Shown: in pieces, positions 1 through 4,783 of the stretch
Position numbering within the stretch: position 1 is the stretch's first letter
How the letters are laid out: each line of letters begins with the position of its first letter
NCBI GenBank assembly: GCA_031265345.1
Contig: JAISCU010000294.1
Location: 1-5,184 of the forward strand
Length of the DNA stretch: 5,184 nt
Direction: 5' to 3'
DNA from: Bifidobacteriaceae bacterium
Lineage (GTDB): Bacteria; Actinomycetota; Actinomycetes; Actinomycetales; WQXJ01
The notes under the pieces: generated by a model
What the model was told of the DNA's origin: nothing
What the model saw: the letters and a program-made list of their open reading frames with translations, nothing else
The model's database searches: none
Position numbers and translations under genes: made by a program

Positions 1-20
1 GGCAGATCGACAATCGTCAT
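1..20 (-). CDS. possible start of a downstream gene (only first 6 codons in window)
   Basis: An ATG at 20 is preceded by a strong GGAGGGG Shine-Dalgarno sequence with a 6-nt spacer and begins M-T-I-V-D-L. The same frame is open further upstream and could instead start at a GTG at 86, reading M-P-L-V-V-G-V-S-S-W-W-A-R-R-R-P-E-L-E-G up to the ATG region. It lies out of frame inside the 3' end of the recombinase gene, so either the two genes overlap or the recombinase frame is no longer meaningful here. The product cannot be named from so few residues. Confidence 0.3.
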
Positions 21-660
21 CGCAAACCCCTCCAACTCCGGGCGCCGACGCGCCCACCAACTCGATACTCCCACCACCAGCGGCACAAGTCCCGGCCGCG
101 GCGGCCTTGACCGCCCCCAGATGCTTCGTCACCGTGGACCGGCCAACACCCAACTGGGCCGCGATCTGGGTCAAGGTCAACTCCCCCGCAGCGTACAGCG
201 CCCCCGCGGCCGCCTCCTTCTCCGGCGTCGTCACCGACGGGCGCCCGCCCTTGCGGCCCCGCGCCCTCGCCGCCGCCAGACCGGCCCTCGTCCGCTCGCG
301 GACCAACTCCCGCTCCATCTGCGCCATCGCCGCGAACACACGGAACACCAGCCCGCCGCCCGGCGAGCCCGTGTCCAACCGCTCCGTCAACGACCGCAAC
401 TCCACCCCCCGATCCTCGAACATCTCAGCCAACTCGATCAGGTGGCGCACCGAGCGGCCCAACCGATCCAACCGCCACACCACCACCACATCGCCCCGGC
501 GCGCATAATCCAGCATCGCCGCCAACTCGGGCCGGTCCTCGCTAGCCCCGGACGCCCGATCCGTGAACACCCGCTCACACCCGGCCTCGGCGAGCGCGTC
601 GAACTGCAGCGCCGGCGTCTGATCGCCCGTCGAAACCCTCGCGTACCCGATGGCCGCCAA
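1..660 (-). CDS. small serine recombinase (resolvase/invertase family), 3' end beyond window
   Basis: Serine recombinases of the Tn3-resolvase/DNA-invertase class cut and rejoin DNA at short paired sites through a phosphoserine link. The translation starts M-A-A-I-G-Y-A-R-V-S-T-G-D-Q with the catalytic Ser at residue 10 and its partner Arg at 8. It continues with D-R-A-S-G (34-38), the V-V-V-W-R-L-D-R-L-G-R-S core (59-70; Arg66 and Arg69 are the expected active-site arginines), the E helix around 100-130, the R-K-G-G-R-P hinge (136-141) and a C-terminal helix-turn-helix, T-L-T-Q-I-A-A-Q-L-G-V-G-R-S-T-V-T-K-H-L (162-181). TTG at 660 is chosen because a TAG lies 33 nt upstream in frame, no ATG or GTG intervenes, and a purine-rich GAGAGGGGG precedes it. 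Family members usually end near 185-200 residues; this frame is still open at residue 220, with a low-complexity Ala/Gly tail, so the end may be altered. All residues needed for catalysis seem present. Whether it acts as resolvase, invertase or element integrase cannot be told. Confidence 0.93.
   Translation of the reverse strand, partial: MAAIGYARVSTGDQTPALQFDALAEAGCERVFTDRASGASEDRPELAAMLDYARRGDVVVVWRLDRLGRSVRHLIELAEMFEDRGVELRSLTERLDTGSPGGGLVFRVFAAMAQMERELVRERTRAGLAAARARGRKGGRPSVTTPEKEAAAGALYAAGELTLTQIAAQLGVGRSTVTKHLGAVKAAAAGTCAAGGGSIELVGASAPGVGGVCDDDCRSA
27..33 (-). promoter_or_regulatory. strong Shine-Dalgarno inside recombinase tail
   Basis: GGAGGGG, read on the minus strand, sits 6 nt before an ATG at 20. 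It is the best Shine-Dalgarno match noticed in the window and is the main reason to propose a translation start there rather than at the upstream GTG at 86. Confidence 0.4.
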
Positions 661-690
661 CCGCCCCGCCCCCTCTCGCCCTCGCTCCCG

Positions 691-721
691 ACCCTACCAC
701 AACAGGCCACAAAACGCTCAA
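691..721 (-). promoter_or_regulatory. candidate recombinase promoter
   Basis: On the minus strand TTGAGC (721-716) and TAGGGT (696-691) resemble -35 and -10 elements, separated by 19 bp and lying 30 nt before the TTG start. The 19-bp spacer is longer than the usual 17, so this is weak evidence. Confidence 0.3.
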
Positions 722-735
722 GAGGCTAGACGGTG

Positions 736-751
736 GCCTCAGAATAGAGGC
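736..751. repeat. inverted repeat GCCTC-N6-GAGGC upstream of the recombinase
   Basis: Perfect 5-bp arms GCCTC and GAGGC flank AGAATA. With one bulged G the arms extend outward to GTG/CAC. It lies 76 nt before the recombinase start and just upstream of its candidate promoter. It could be an RNA hairpin, an operator, or one half of a recombinase binding region. Small resolvases often have their res sites next to their own gene, but no second or third copy was noticed here. Confidence 0.35.
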
Positions 752-796
752 ACGGGTTAATAGCTCCCTCGCGCCGCACCAACAACGGATCCCCCG

Positions 797-1186
797 TCAC
801 GATGGACGCGAGGCCCGGAAACGGCCGTTTACCGGCGTAACCGCAAGGCGGCTTAGCGGGGTGAAAGAGAAGCAGTGAGCTGCTCCCGCAAGGCGTGCGC
901 GTTCAATCAGCGCCTGACCGCCCGTTGGCACCACTTCCCTAACAGAGTCTTCGCCATTCACATCGGCGGGACATTCGACGAGCAGCTCGTCAAGCTCTTC
1001 GGGTGCAGTGTCTGCTGGGCGAACCGCCGTGGGTGTCGTCATGCGCCCATCTGCTACTGGCGGCGCAGGATCGGCAGGCTCCGGGAACCCGTTCTCGCGG
1101 GCGCATGTGCAAATTCCGGCCCGTTTAGCGGCGACATTCACAGTTAAGCCGCAGAACTCAGGCGCGACTCCGCGTATGGCGGGCAT
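797..1186 (-). CDS. hypothetical small protein, 129 aa, in the lower-GC segment
   Basis: Not recognised. ATG at 1186 begins 3 nt after the stop of the preceding minus-strand gene (TGA-GAG-ATG), as in translational coupling; no good Shine-Dalgarno sequence is visible. The N-terminal part contains V-A-A-K-R-A-G-I followed by A-R-E-N-G-F-P-E-P-A-D-P and V-A-D-G-R. This faintly resembles the end of the recognition helix and the wing in small MerR/AlpA-like DNA-binding proteins of actinobacteria (typically G-F-P-x-P then a Gly-Arg turn), but it is not enough to assign the family. A second Met at residue 49 opens an acidic stretch (E-E-L-D-E-L-L-V-E-C) and could be an alternative start. Third codon positions are only about 60% G/C by eye, much less biased than in the scpA/parA block, so this is either imported DNA or a chance ORF. 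Confidence 0.4.
   Translation of the reverse strand: MPAIRGVAPEFCGLTVNVAAKRAGICTCARENGFPEPADPAPPVADGRMTTPTAVRPADTAPEELDELLVECPADVNGEDSVREVVPTGGQALIERARLAGAAHCFSFTPLSRLAVTPVNGRFRASRPS
815..835. repeat. palindrome AAACGGCCGTTT extended to a bulged stem
   Basis: The 12-bp perfect palindrome AAACGGCCGTTT (819-830) is flanked by CCGG on both sides, with a single unpaired A at 831. It has no loop, which fits a protein-binding DNA palindrome better than a terminator hairpin. It lies inside the 3' end of the small hypothetical ORF. Confidence 0.35.
838..855. repeat. short stem-loop TAACCGC-AAG-GCGGCTTA
   Basis: The arms CCGC and GCGG pair around an AAG loop, and the stem extends through TAA/TTA past one bulged C. 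It is adjacent to the palindrome at 815-835. No T-tract follows on either strand, so it is not called a terminator. Confidence 0.25.
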
Positions 1187-1189
1187 CTC

Positions 1190-1822
1190 TCATGGAGCAC
1201 AAGGTACGTCACCTGACGAAACACCGCCTGCTGCGACGCGAAACCCGTAAGACGCGCGATTGGACCAGCTCATATCGTATTGGGGCATCCGCCTCAAATC
1301 ACTGGCTGAAAGCCCGTAACTCAGCTCCACAACGACCACGCTAACCTCCCGAGGAAGACCCTCGTCCAGCTGAATTTCCAGGCCATCGCCGCCTGCCACC
1401 ACGCCCAAATCGCGAGTTTCAGAGTCGAAAATGTACAGCCCCGCCTCATGGGTCGGTATACCATCTTGGTCGATCACGTCAAACGCCTTGACAATGACTG
1501 TCAAGGGCACAATTTGAGAACTGACATGGATCTTCAGGCCGCCGCTGAGTGACGCGTCGATCGCAGGGAGCTCGAACGAGCTGAGAGTCTCCTCCGGATA
1601 GAACTTGTCCGTTCCCTCCGGCGTGGCCCAATCCTTGGTCAACAACGCCACTCGTTGGCCATTGAAGCAGACCTCAGGCGGCGCCGGATCCGACTTGTCG
1701 ACCCTTACGAACTGACCCGGAGACCAGGCCGAGGCATCCGTGGCGCCGGGATTCACTAGGTCCTCCTTCAAACTCGGACTGGAAGCGCAAGATACCAGTG
1801 AGAGCCGCCACGTCAACCTCAC
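1190..1822 (-). CDS. uncharacterised protein with lipobox but truncated signal peptide (chimeric 5' end)
   Basis: Not recognised as a known family. The frame opens at a GTG (1822) that directly abuts the scpA stop (TGA-GTG) and reads M-R-L-T-W-R-L-S-L-V-S-C-A-S-S-P-S. L-V-S-C followed by A-S-S fits a lipobox with Cys at residue 12 (codon 1789-1787). However, only about five hydrophobic residues precede it, far fewer than the 10-15 of a working lipoprotein signal peptide. The rest is a soluble, mostly beta-looking sequence: Val-rich stretches such as S-Q-I-V-P-L-T-V-I-V-K-A-F-D-V and V-S-V-V-V-V-E-L-S-Y, with the motif G-L-Y-I-F-D-S-E-T. The body is about 53-57% GC in the lines counted, against about 77% in a scpA line. 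I infer that the true N-terminus of a surface lipoprotein was lost at a recombination joint and the remainder now follows scpA. If expressed, the product would probably stay in the cytoplasm. The coding frame itself is intact over 210 codons. Confidence 0.65.
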   Translation of the reverse strand: MRLTWRLSLVSCASSPSLKEDLVNPGATDASAWSPGQFVRVDKSDPAPPEVCFNGQRVALLTKDWATPEGTDKFYPEETLSSFELPAIDASLSGGLKIHVSSQIVPLTVIVKAFDVIDQDGIPTHEAGLYIFDSETRDLGVVAGGDGLEIQLDEGLPREVSVVVVELSYGLSASDLRRMPQYDMSWSNRASYGFRVAAGGVSSGDVPCAP

Positions 1823-1826
1823 TCAC
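1674..1826 (-). pseudogene. scpB: possible scpB start fused to unrelated sequence (remnant)
   Basis: A GTG at 1826-1824 overlaps the scpA stop as GTGA, the coupling commonly seen between scpA and scpB. It opens V-S-E-V-D-V-A-A-L, a plausible ScpB beginning of the kind seen in actinobacteria. After roughly nine codons (about 1800) the frame becomes T-G-I-L-R-F-Q-S-E-F-E, simply the out-of-frame shadow of the lipoprotein-like gene, and stops at 1674 after 50 codons. None of the ScpB winged-helix core is present. ScpB normally dimerises and binds the ScpA linker in the SMC condensin complex. The call rests on position, overlap and a very short N-terminal resemblance. Confidence 0.35.
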
Positions 1827-2632
1827 ACGAACTCCTCCGAAATCTCCAACTCGGTCGCCGCACCGGTCCAAGCTATCGTCAACTCCCCCAGCGCCTCCGG
1901 CTGCTCAAAGGTCACCTGACCGGCCCGGAACATCTCCAGCAACGCCAGGAACCGGGCGACCACCAGGCCGAGCCGCCCCACGGCATCGTCCACCAAAGAC
2001 CGGAAAGTGGCCCGCCCGGCCGCGGCCAGCCGCTGCGACACCAACCGGGCCTGCTCCGCGACCGAGACGGCCGGGGCGTGCAAGTGGTCCAGCGGCACCG
2101 CCGCCAACTGGGGCGGACGCGCCAGGACGGCGGCCGCGATGGCGGCCAACTGGGCCGGACCCAGCGACCACACCAGGTCCGGCAACAGCGACGCGAACTG
2201 GGGTTCCAGGGAAACGATCCGCGGGACGTGGCGAGCCTGCTCGGCCAGGCGCGCCGCCAGCGAGCGCGAGACCTCCTTGAACGCCCGGTACTCTAGCAAC
2301 CGCGCGAACAACAGGTCGCGCGCCTCCAACAGTTCCAAGTCCTCCGAGTCGGCCAGCCCGCCGGGCAGCAGCGAGGCCGCCTTCAGGTCCAACAACGTGG
2401 CGGCCACCACCAAGAAGTCCGATGCCGCCGACAACGGCCAGGCCTCCTCCCCCGTCTGAATTCGGGCCTCGATATAACCGATGAACTCGTCGGTCACTTG
2501 CGCCAGCGCCACCTCGGTGATGTCGAGTTGGTGTTTGGCGATCAGCGACACCAACAAATCGAACGGGCCGGTGAAATTGTCCAGGGCGACGGCGAAGGGC
2601 GCCGGAGCCGGAGCAGACGCGCTAGGCGGCAT
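1823..2632 (-). CDS. scpA: ScpA, kleisin subunit of the SMC-ScpAB condensin
   Basis: ScpA bridges the two heads of the SMC dimer and recruits ScpB, compacting and helping to resolve newly replicated chromosomes in the nucleoid. After a Pro/Ala-rich leader (2-12) the family hallmark F-T-G-P-F-D-L-L-V-S-L-I (20-31) is followed by K-H-Q-L-D-I-T-E-V-A-L-A-Q-V-T (33-47) and E-F-I-G-Y-I, the N-terminal helical domain that binds the SMC neck. F-L-V-V-A-A-T-L-L-D-L-K-A-A-S-L-L-P-G is the next conserved block, and a mostly helical linker follows. The C-terminal winged-helix region (F-R-S-L-V-D-D-A ... A-R-F-L-A-L-L-E-M-F-R-A-G-Q-V) ends E-E-F-V. The length of 269 residues is normal and both ends look complete. 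ATG at 2632 overlaps the parA end by 11 nt, so translation is probably coupled. The expected partner scpB does not follow intact. Confidence 0.96.
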   Translation of the reverse strand: MPPSASAPAPAPFAVALDNFTGPFDLLVSLIAKHQLDITEVALAQVTDEFIGYIEARIQTGEEAWPLSAASDFLVVAATLLDLKAASLLPGGLADSEDLELLEARDLLFARLLEYRAFKEVSRSLAARLAEQARHVPRIVSLEPQFASLLPDLVWSLGPAQLAAIAAAVLARPPQLAAVPLDHLHAPAVSVAEQARLVSQRLAAAGRATFRSLVDDAVGRLGLVVARFLALLEMFRAGQVTFEQPEALGELTIAWTGAATELEISEEFV

Positions 2633-3482
2633 CGCCCCGCGCGATCAGCTCGCGGGCCAGGCGGCGGTAGGCCAGCGCGCCGGGATGGTCCGGGGCGAAA
2701 CTCAGGATCGACTCGGCGGCGACCGAGGAGTCCGGGAACTTGACCGTGCGGGCGATCACCGTGTCGAAGACCTGCGAGCCGAAGGCCTCGTGGACGCGCT
2801 GCAGGACCTCGCGCGAATGCAGGGTGCGCGAATCGACCATGGTGGCCAGGATGCCGTCGATCTTGAGGCGCGGGTTGAGGCGGTCCGCCACCTTGGCGAT
2901 GGTCTCCACCAGCAGGGCGACCCCGCGCAGGGCGAAGTACTCGGTCTCGAGCGGGATGATCACGCCGTGGGACGCGGTCAGGGCATTGACCGTGAGCAGG
3001 CCGAGGGACGGCTGGCAGTCGATCAACACGACGTCATACGAATCGAGCGCGGGCCGCAGCATGCGCGCCAACGAGGTCTCGCGGGCCACCTCCCCGACCA
3101 GTTGGACCTCGGCCGCGGACAAGTCGATGTTGGCGGGCGCGACGTCGAGGTCCGGCATCGCCGTGGGGACCACGATGTCCGCCAAAGTTACCGAGGAACT
3201 CATGAGGGCGTCGTACACGGTCGGTTGGTCGTCCCTGGTGACCACGCCCAGCGCGACCGAGGCGGCGCCTTGCGGATCGAAGTCGACTATCAGCACCCGT
3301 CGGCCGTACTCCGCCAGGGCCGCGCCCAGGTTGATCGAGGTGGTGGTCTTGCCGACGCCGCCCTTCTGATTGCACAGCGCGATCACGCGGGCGGGGCCGT
3401 GCCCGTCCAGGGCCACCGGCTCGGGGAAGTCCTTGACGGCAGGCTTGGTGTCAGCAGGCTTCGGGTCAGGAGGCTTGGTCAC
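2622..3482 (-). CDS. parA: ParA/Soj-family ATPase of the scpAB locus
   Basis: Deviant-Walker ATPases of the ParA/MinD family dimerise on DNA with ATP and help position chromosomes or other cargo. After a Pro/Lys-rich leader, V-I-A-L-C-N-Q-K-G-G-V-G-K-T-T-T (33-48) gives the Walker A box with signature Lys40 and catalytic Lys45. V-L-I-V-D-F-D-P-Q-G (63-72) is the A' motif and D-V-V-L-I-D-C-Q-P-S-L-G (150-161) is Walker B with the P-S-L-G that follows it in ParA/Soj. The length (286) is typical. The start is GTG at 3482, 27 nt after the glycosyltransferase stop; a GTG at Val23 is an alternative. In other actinobacteria a paralogous ParA, distinct from the origin-linked parAB pair, sits just before scpA (Rv1708 in Mycobacterium tuberculosis). 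No parB lies beside it and no parS-like palindrome was noticed, which fits that paralog and argues against the origin-proximal parA. Confidence 0.94.
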   Translation of the reverse strand: MTKPPDPKPADTKPAVKDFPEPVALDGHGPARVIALCNQKGGVGKTTTSINLGAALAEYGRRVLIVDFDPQGAASVALGVVTRDDQPTVYDALMSSSVTLADIVVPTAMPDLDVAPANIDLSAAEVQLVGEVARETSLARMLRPALDSYDVVLIDCQPSLGLLTVNALTASHGVIIPLETEYFALRGVALLVETIAKVADRLNPRLKIDGILATMVDSRTLHSREVLQRVHEAFGSQVFDTVIARTVKFPDSSVAAESILSFAPDHPGALAYRRLARELIARGDAA

Positions 3483-3488
3483 TCGCCA

Positions 3489-3494
3489 ATGGTA
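3489..3494 (-). promoter_or_regulatory. possible internal -10 element (leaderless start) for the ParA-like gene
   Basis: TACCAT, matching TANNNT, ends 6 nt before the GTG at 3482. That spacing would place the transcription start at the start codon itself. No convincing Shine-Dalgarno sequence lies in the 27-nt gap. A convincing -35 is absent, so transcription from upstream is equally possible. Confidence 0.35.
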
Positions 3495-3509
3495 TCCGCC
3501 ACCTGGGTG

Positions 3510-4658
3510 TCAATCGGCGACGGCGCGCGGCTCACCCGCGGGCCGGTCCCGCCGACGACCGCGACGGCGGCCGCGGCCGCCGAACCAGAAGCCCAAACCC
3601 CACGCCAGATGGATCACGATGACCGCCCACCACATCCGCACTTTGCCGCCTGGCCGCAGATCATGCGAAGCCACCGCCACTCCCGCTGCCACCGCCAAGC
3701 CGTAGGCCAGCGGCGCGGTCAACGCCCACCAGGCGTGGCCCACACCGGCCAGGCTGGCGGCGATCCCGCCCACCACGGCCAGCGCCAGCAAGACCACCAG
3801 CAACGGCGCCATCAGATAACGCCAAGTCGAAGTGTCCGAGTGCGCGGTGATGATGCGCCGTCGCCAAGCCCCGATCCGGAACATGGTCCTTGCTAATTCG
3901 CCGGATGTGCTCGGAGATCGCCCGCGTAACGCCAGCGACGGGTCGAGCCACACCATCCCGCCGGCGCGGCGCACACGATGCTGCAGTTCCCAGTCCTGGG
4001 CCCCGGCGAAGGCCTCGTTCAATCCGCCGACCCGCTCGAAGGCGTCGCGGCGGATCGCCACCATCCGCACGGAGGCGACCGGCCCGCGGCCCACTCCGAC
4101 CCGCGAGGGCCTGGGCCCCACCCCGATCCGAGAGTTCAACGCCCTGGAGATGGCCTGTTCGGACGAGCCCAGGCCGAACGCCACCGACGATCCGCCGACC
4201 ACATCCGCGCCAGTCACTTCCATCGCCGAAGCGGCCTGTTTGAGCAAGTTGATCCAATCCCCCGCCCCGCGCCGGACCTGGGACAGCACCGGGTACCGCG
4301 CCGCGAAGGCGGCGGCGTTGATGAGGGCTGCCTTGGCGTCCGACTTGGCGTGGACCACCGCCACATGCGGGTCGGCCGCCAGTTCCTCCAGCGGGTCCGC
4401 CTGGCCCGGCTCCCCGTCCGCCTGGCGGCCCCCGGGCGCGCTCTCCGGCTCTGACGGCGCCGCCAGCAGAATCTCGAACTCGCCCGGATAGGGCTCGGCC
4501 AGCAGCTCCGCGACGGTGCGACGGGCGTAATCGACGTCGGTGGCGACCACGATGATGCTGACGGCCGGCCAGCCATCCGTCGGCAGTCCGCCGTCCGCGG
4601 GGACTCCGGCGCGGACGGCAGGGCGGCTCGCTCCGGAGTCTCGCCCGCCGCTCGTCAT
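3510..4658 (-). CDS. membrane-anchored family 2 glycosyltransferase, ExoA-like
   Basis: GT2 enzymes move a sugar from a nucleotide-sugar donor to a polysaccharide or lipid acceptor at the inner face of the membrane. From ATG at 4658 (382 aa) a variable leader precedes P-A-V-S-I-I-V-V-A-T-D (31-41), the first beta strand of the GT-A fold. Next come S-D-A-K-A-A-L-I-N-A-A (106-116), the G-V-G-R-G-P-V-A-S-V region and A-G-A-Q-D-W-E-L-Q-H-R-V-R-R-A-G (219-234), matching the x-D-W-E-L motif of ExoA/succinoglycan-type transferases. Three membrane segments (about 283-303, 308-330, 342-359) lead to an Arg-rich cytoplasmic tail. The stretch where the donor/metal-binding DxD would be expected reads V-L-S-Q-V-R-R-G-A-G-D-W (124-135) and lacks a clear DxD. 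An ATG at 4733 would add 25 residues but puts the CRP-like site and -10 element inside the gene, so 4658 is preferred. Substrate unknown; possibly cell-envelope polysaccharide. Confidence 0.85.
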   Translation of the reverse strand: MTSGGRDSGASRPAVRAGVPADGGLPTDGWPAVSIIVVATDVDYARRTVAELLAEPYPGEFEILLAAPSEPESAPGGRQADGEPGQADPLEELAADPHVAVVHAKSDAKAALINAAAFAARYPVLSQVRRGAGDWINLLKQAASAMEVTGADVVGGSSVAFGLGSSEQAISRALNSRIGVGPRPSRVGVGRGPVASVRMVAIRRDAFERVGGLNEAFAGAQDWELQHRVRRAGGMVWLDPSLALRGRSPSTSGELARTMFRIGAWRRRIITAHSDTSTWRYLMAPLLVVLLALAVVGGIAASLAGVGHAWWALTAPLAYGLAVAAGVAVASHDLRPGGKVRMWWAVIVIHLAWGLGFWFGGRGRRRGRRRDRPAGEPRAVAD

Positions 4659-4665
4659 ACCTTCA

Positions 4666-4671
4666 ATCCTA
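4666..4671 (-). promoter_or_regulatory. -10 element, probable leaderless promoter of the glycosyltransferase gene
   Basis: TAGGAT fits the actinobacterial -10 consensus TANNNT and is followed by exactly 7 nt (TGAAGGT) and the ATG at 4658. Transcription would then start at or next to the start codon. The alternative is that GAAGG or AGGA in the same bases acts as a Shine-Dalgarno sequence for a longer transcript. No clear -35 is seen. Confidence 0.5.
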
Positions 4672-4694
4672 AGTCGTCGCCGCGACCCGACCGC

Positions 4695-4710
4695 CGTGAG
4701 CCTGATCACA
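4695..4710. promoter_or_regulatory. CRP/GlxR-like palindromic operator
   Basis: CGTGA-GCCTGA-TCACA matches the CRP-family consensus TGTGA-N6-TCACA at nine of ten defined bases. The flanks add a further C on the left and CGG on the right, so that CCGTG and CACGG also pair loosely. The centre (4702.5) lies 44.5 bp before the ATG at 4658, near the class II activator position if that gene is leaderless, and 81 bp before the divergent ATG. Mycobacterial CRP and corynebacterial GlxR use this type of site. Confidence 0.45.
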
Positions 4711-4770
4711 CGGCCGCCTCCCAATCCCGACATGCGCCTCTAGTACGAGCCAGGTCGGGCGCACGCCGCA

Positions 4771-4776
4771 TACTAT
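4771..4776 (+). promoter_or_regulatory. -10 element, probable leaderless promoter of the divergent gene
   Basis: TACTAT (TANNNT) is followed by exactly 7 nt (TGCCCCG) and the ATG at 4784. There is no Shine-Dalgarno sequence in those bases or just upstream, which favours a leaderless transcript. The -35 region (around 4748-4753, AGCCAG) is not recognisable. The A/T island stands out in otherwise very GC-rich DNA. Confidence 0.55.
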
Positions 4777-4783
4777 TGCCCCG

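Noticed and set aside
438..710. A 90-codon minus-strand frame starting with ATG at 710
   Set aside because: It is out of frame with the recombinase motifs (Trp/Arg/Gly-rich shadow). The true frame uses the TTG at 660.
121..729. A 202-codon plus-strand frame across the recombinase
   Set aside because: It is antisense to a gene with every serine-recombinase motif, and its product is Arg/Pro/His-rich without recognisable structure.
875..1147. A 90-codon plus-strand Cys/Arg/Trp-rich frame
   Set aside because: There is no ribosome site and no domain-like pattern, and it opposes a slightly more credible minus-strand frame coupled to the upstream gene.
2622..3482. Idea that this marks the chromosome origin partition locus (parABS)
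   Set aside because: The following gene is scpA, not parB, and no parS-like TGTTTCACGTGAAACA palindrome was noticed.
2481..3896. A 471-codon plus-strand open frame antisense to scpA, parA and the glycosyltransferase end
   Set aside because: It is the antisense of two unmistakable conserved genes. Its translation is Arg/Gly/Asp/His low-complexity of the kind GC-rich DNA produces by chance.
4659..4733. A 25-codon N-terminal extension of the glycosyltransferase from ATG 4733
   Set aside because: GAGG stands close before it, but the extension covers the CRP-like palindrome and the TAGGAT element and lacks similarity to any GT2 feature; 4658 fits better.
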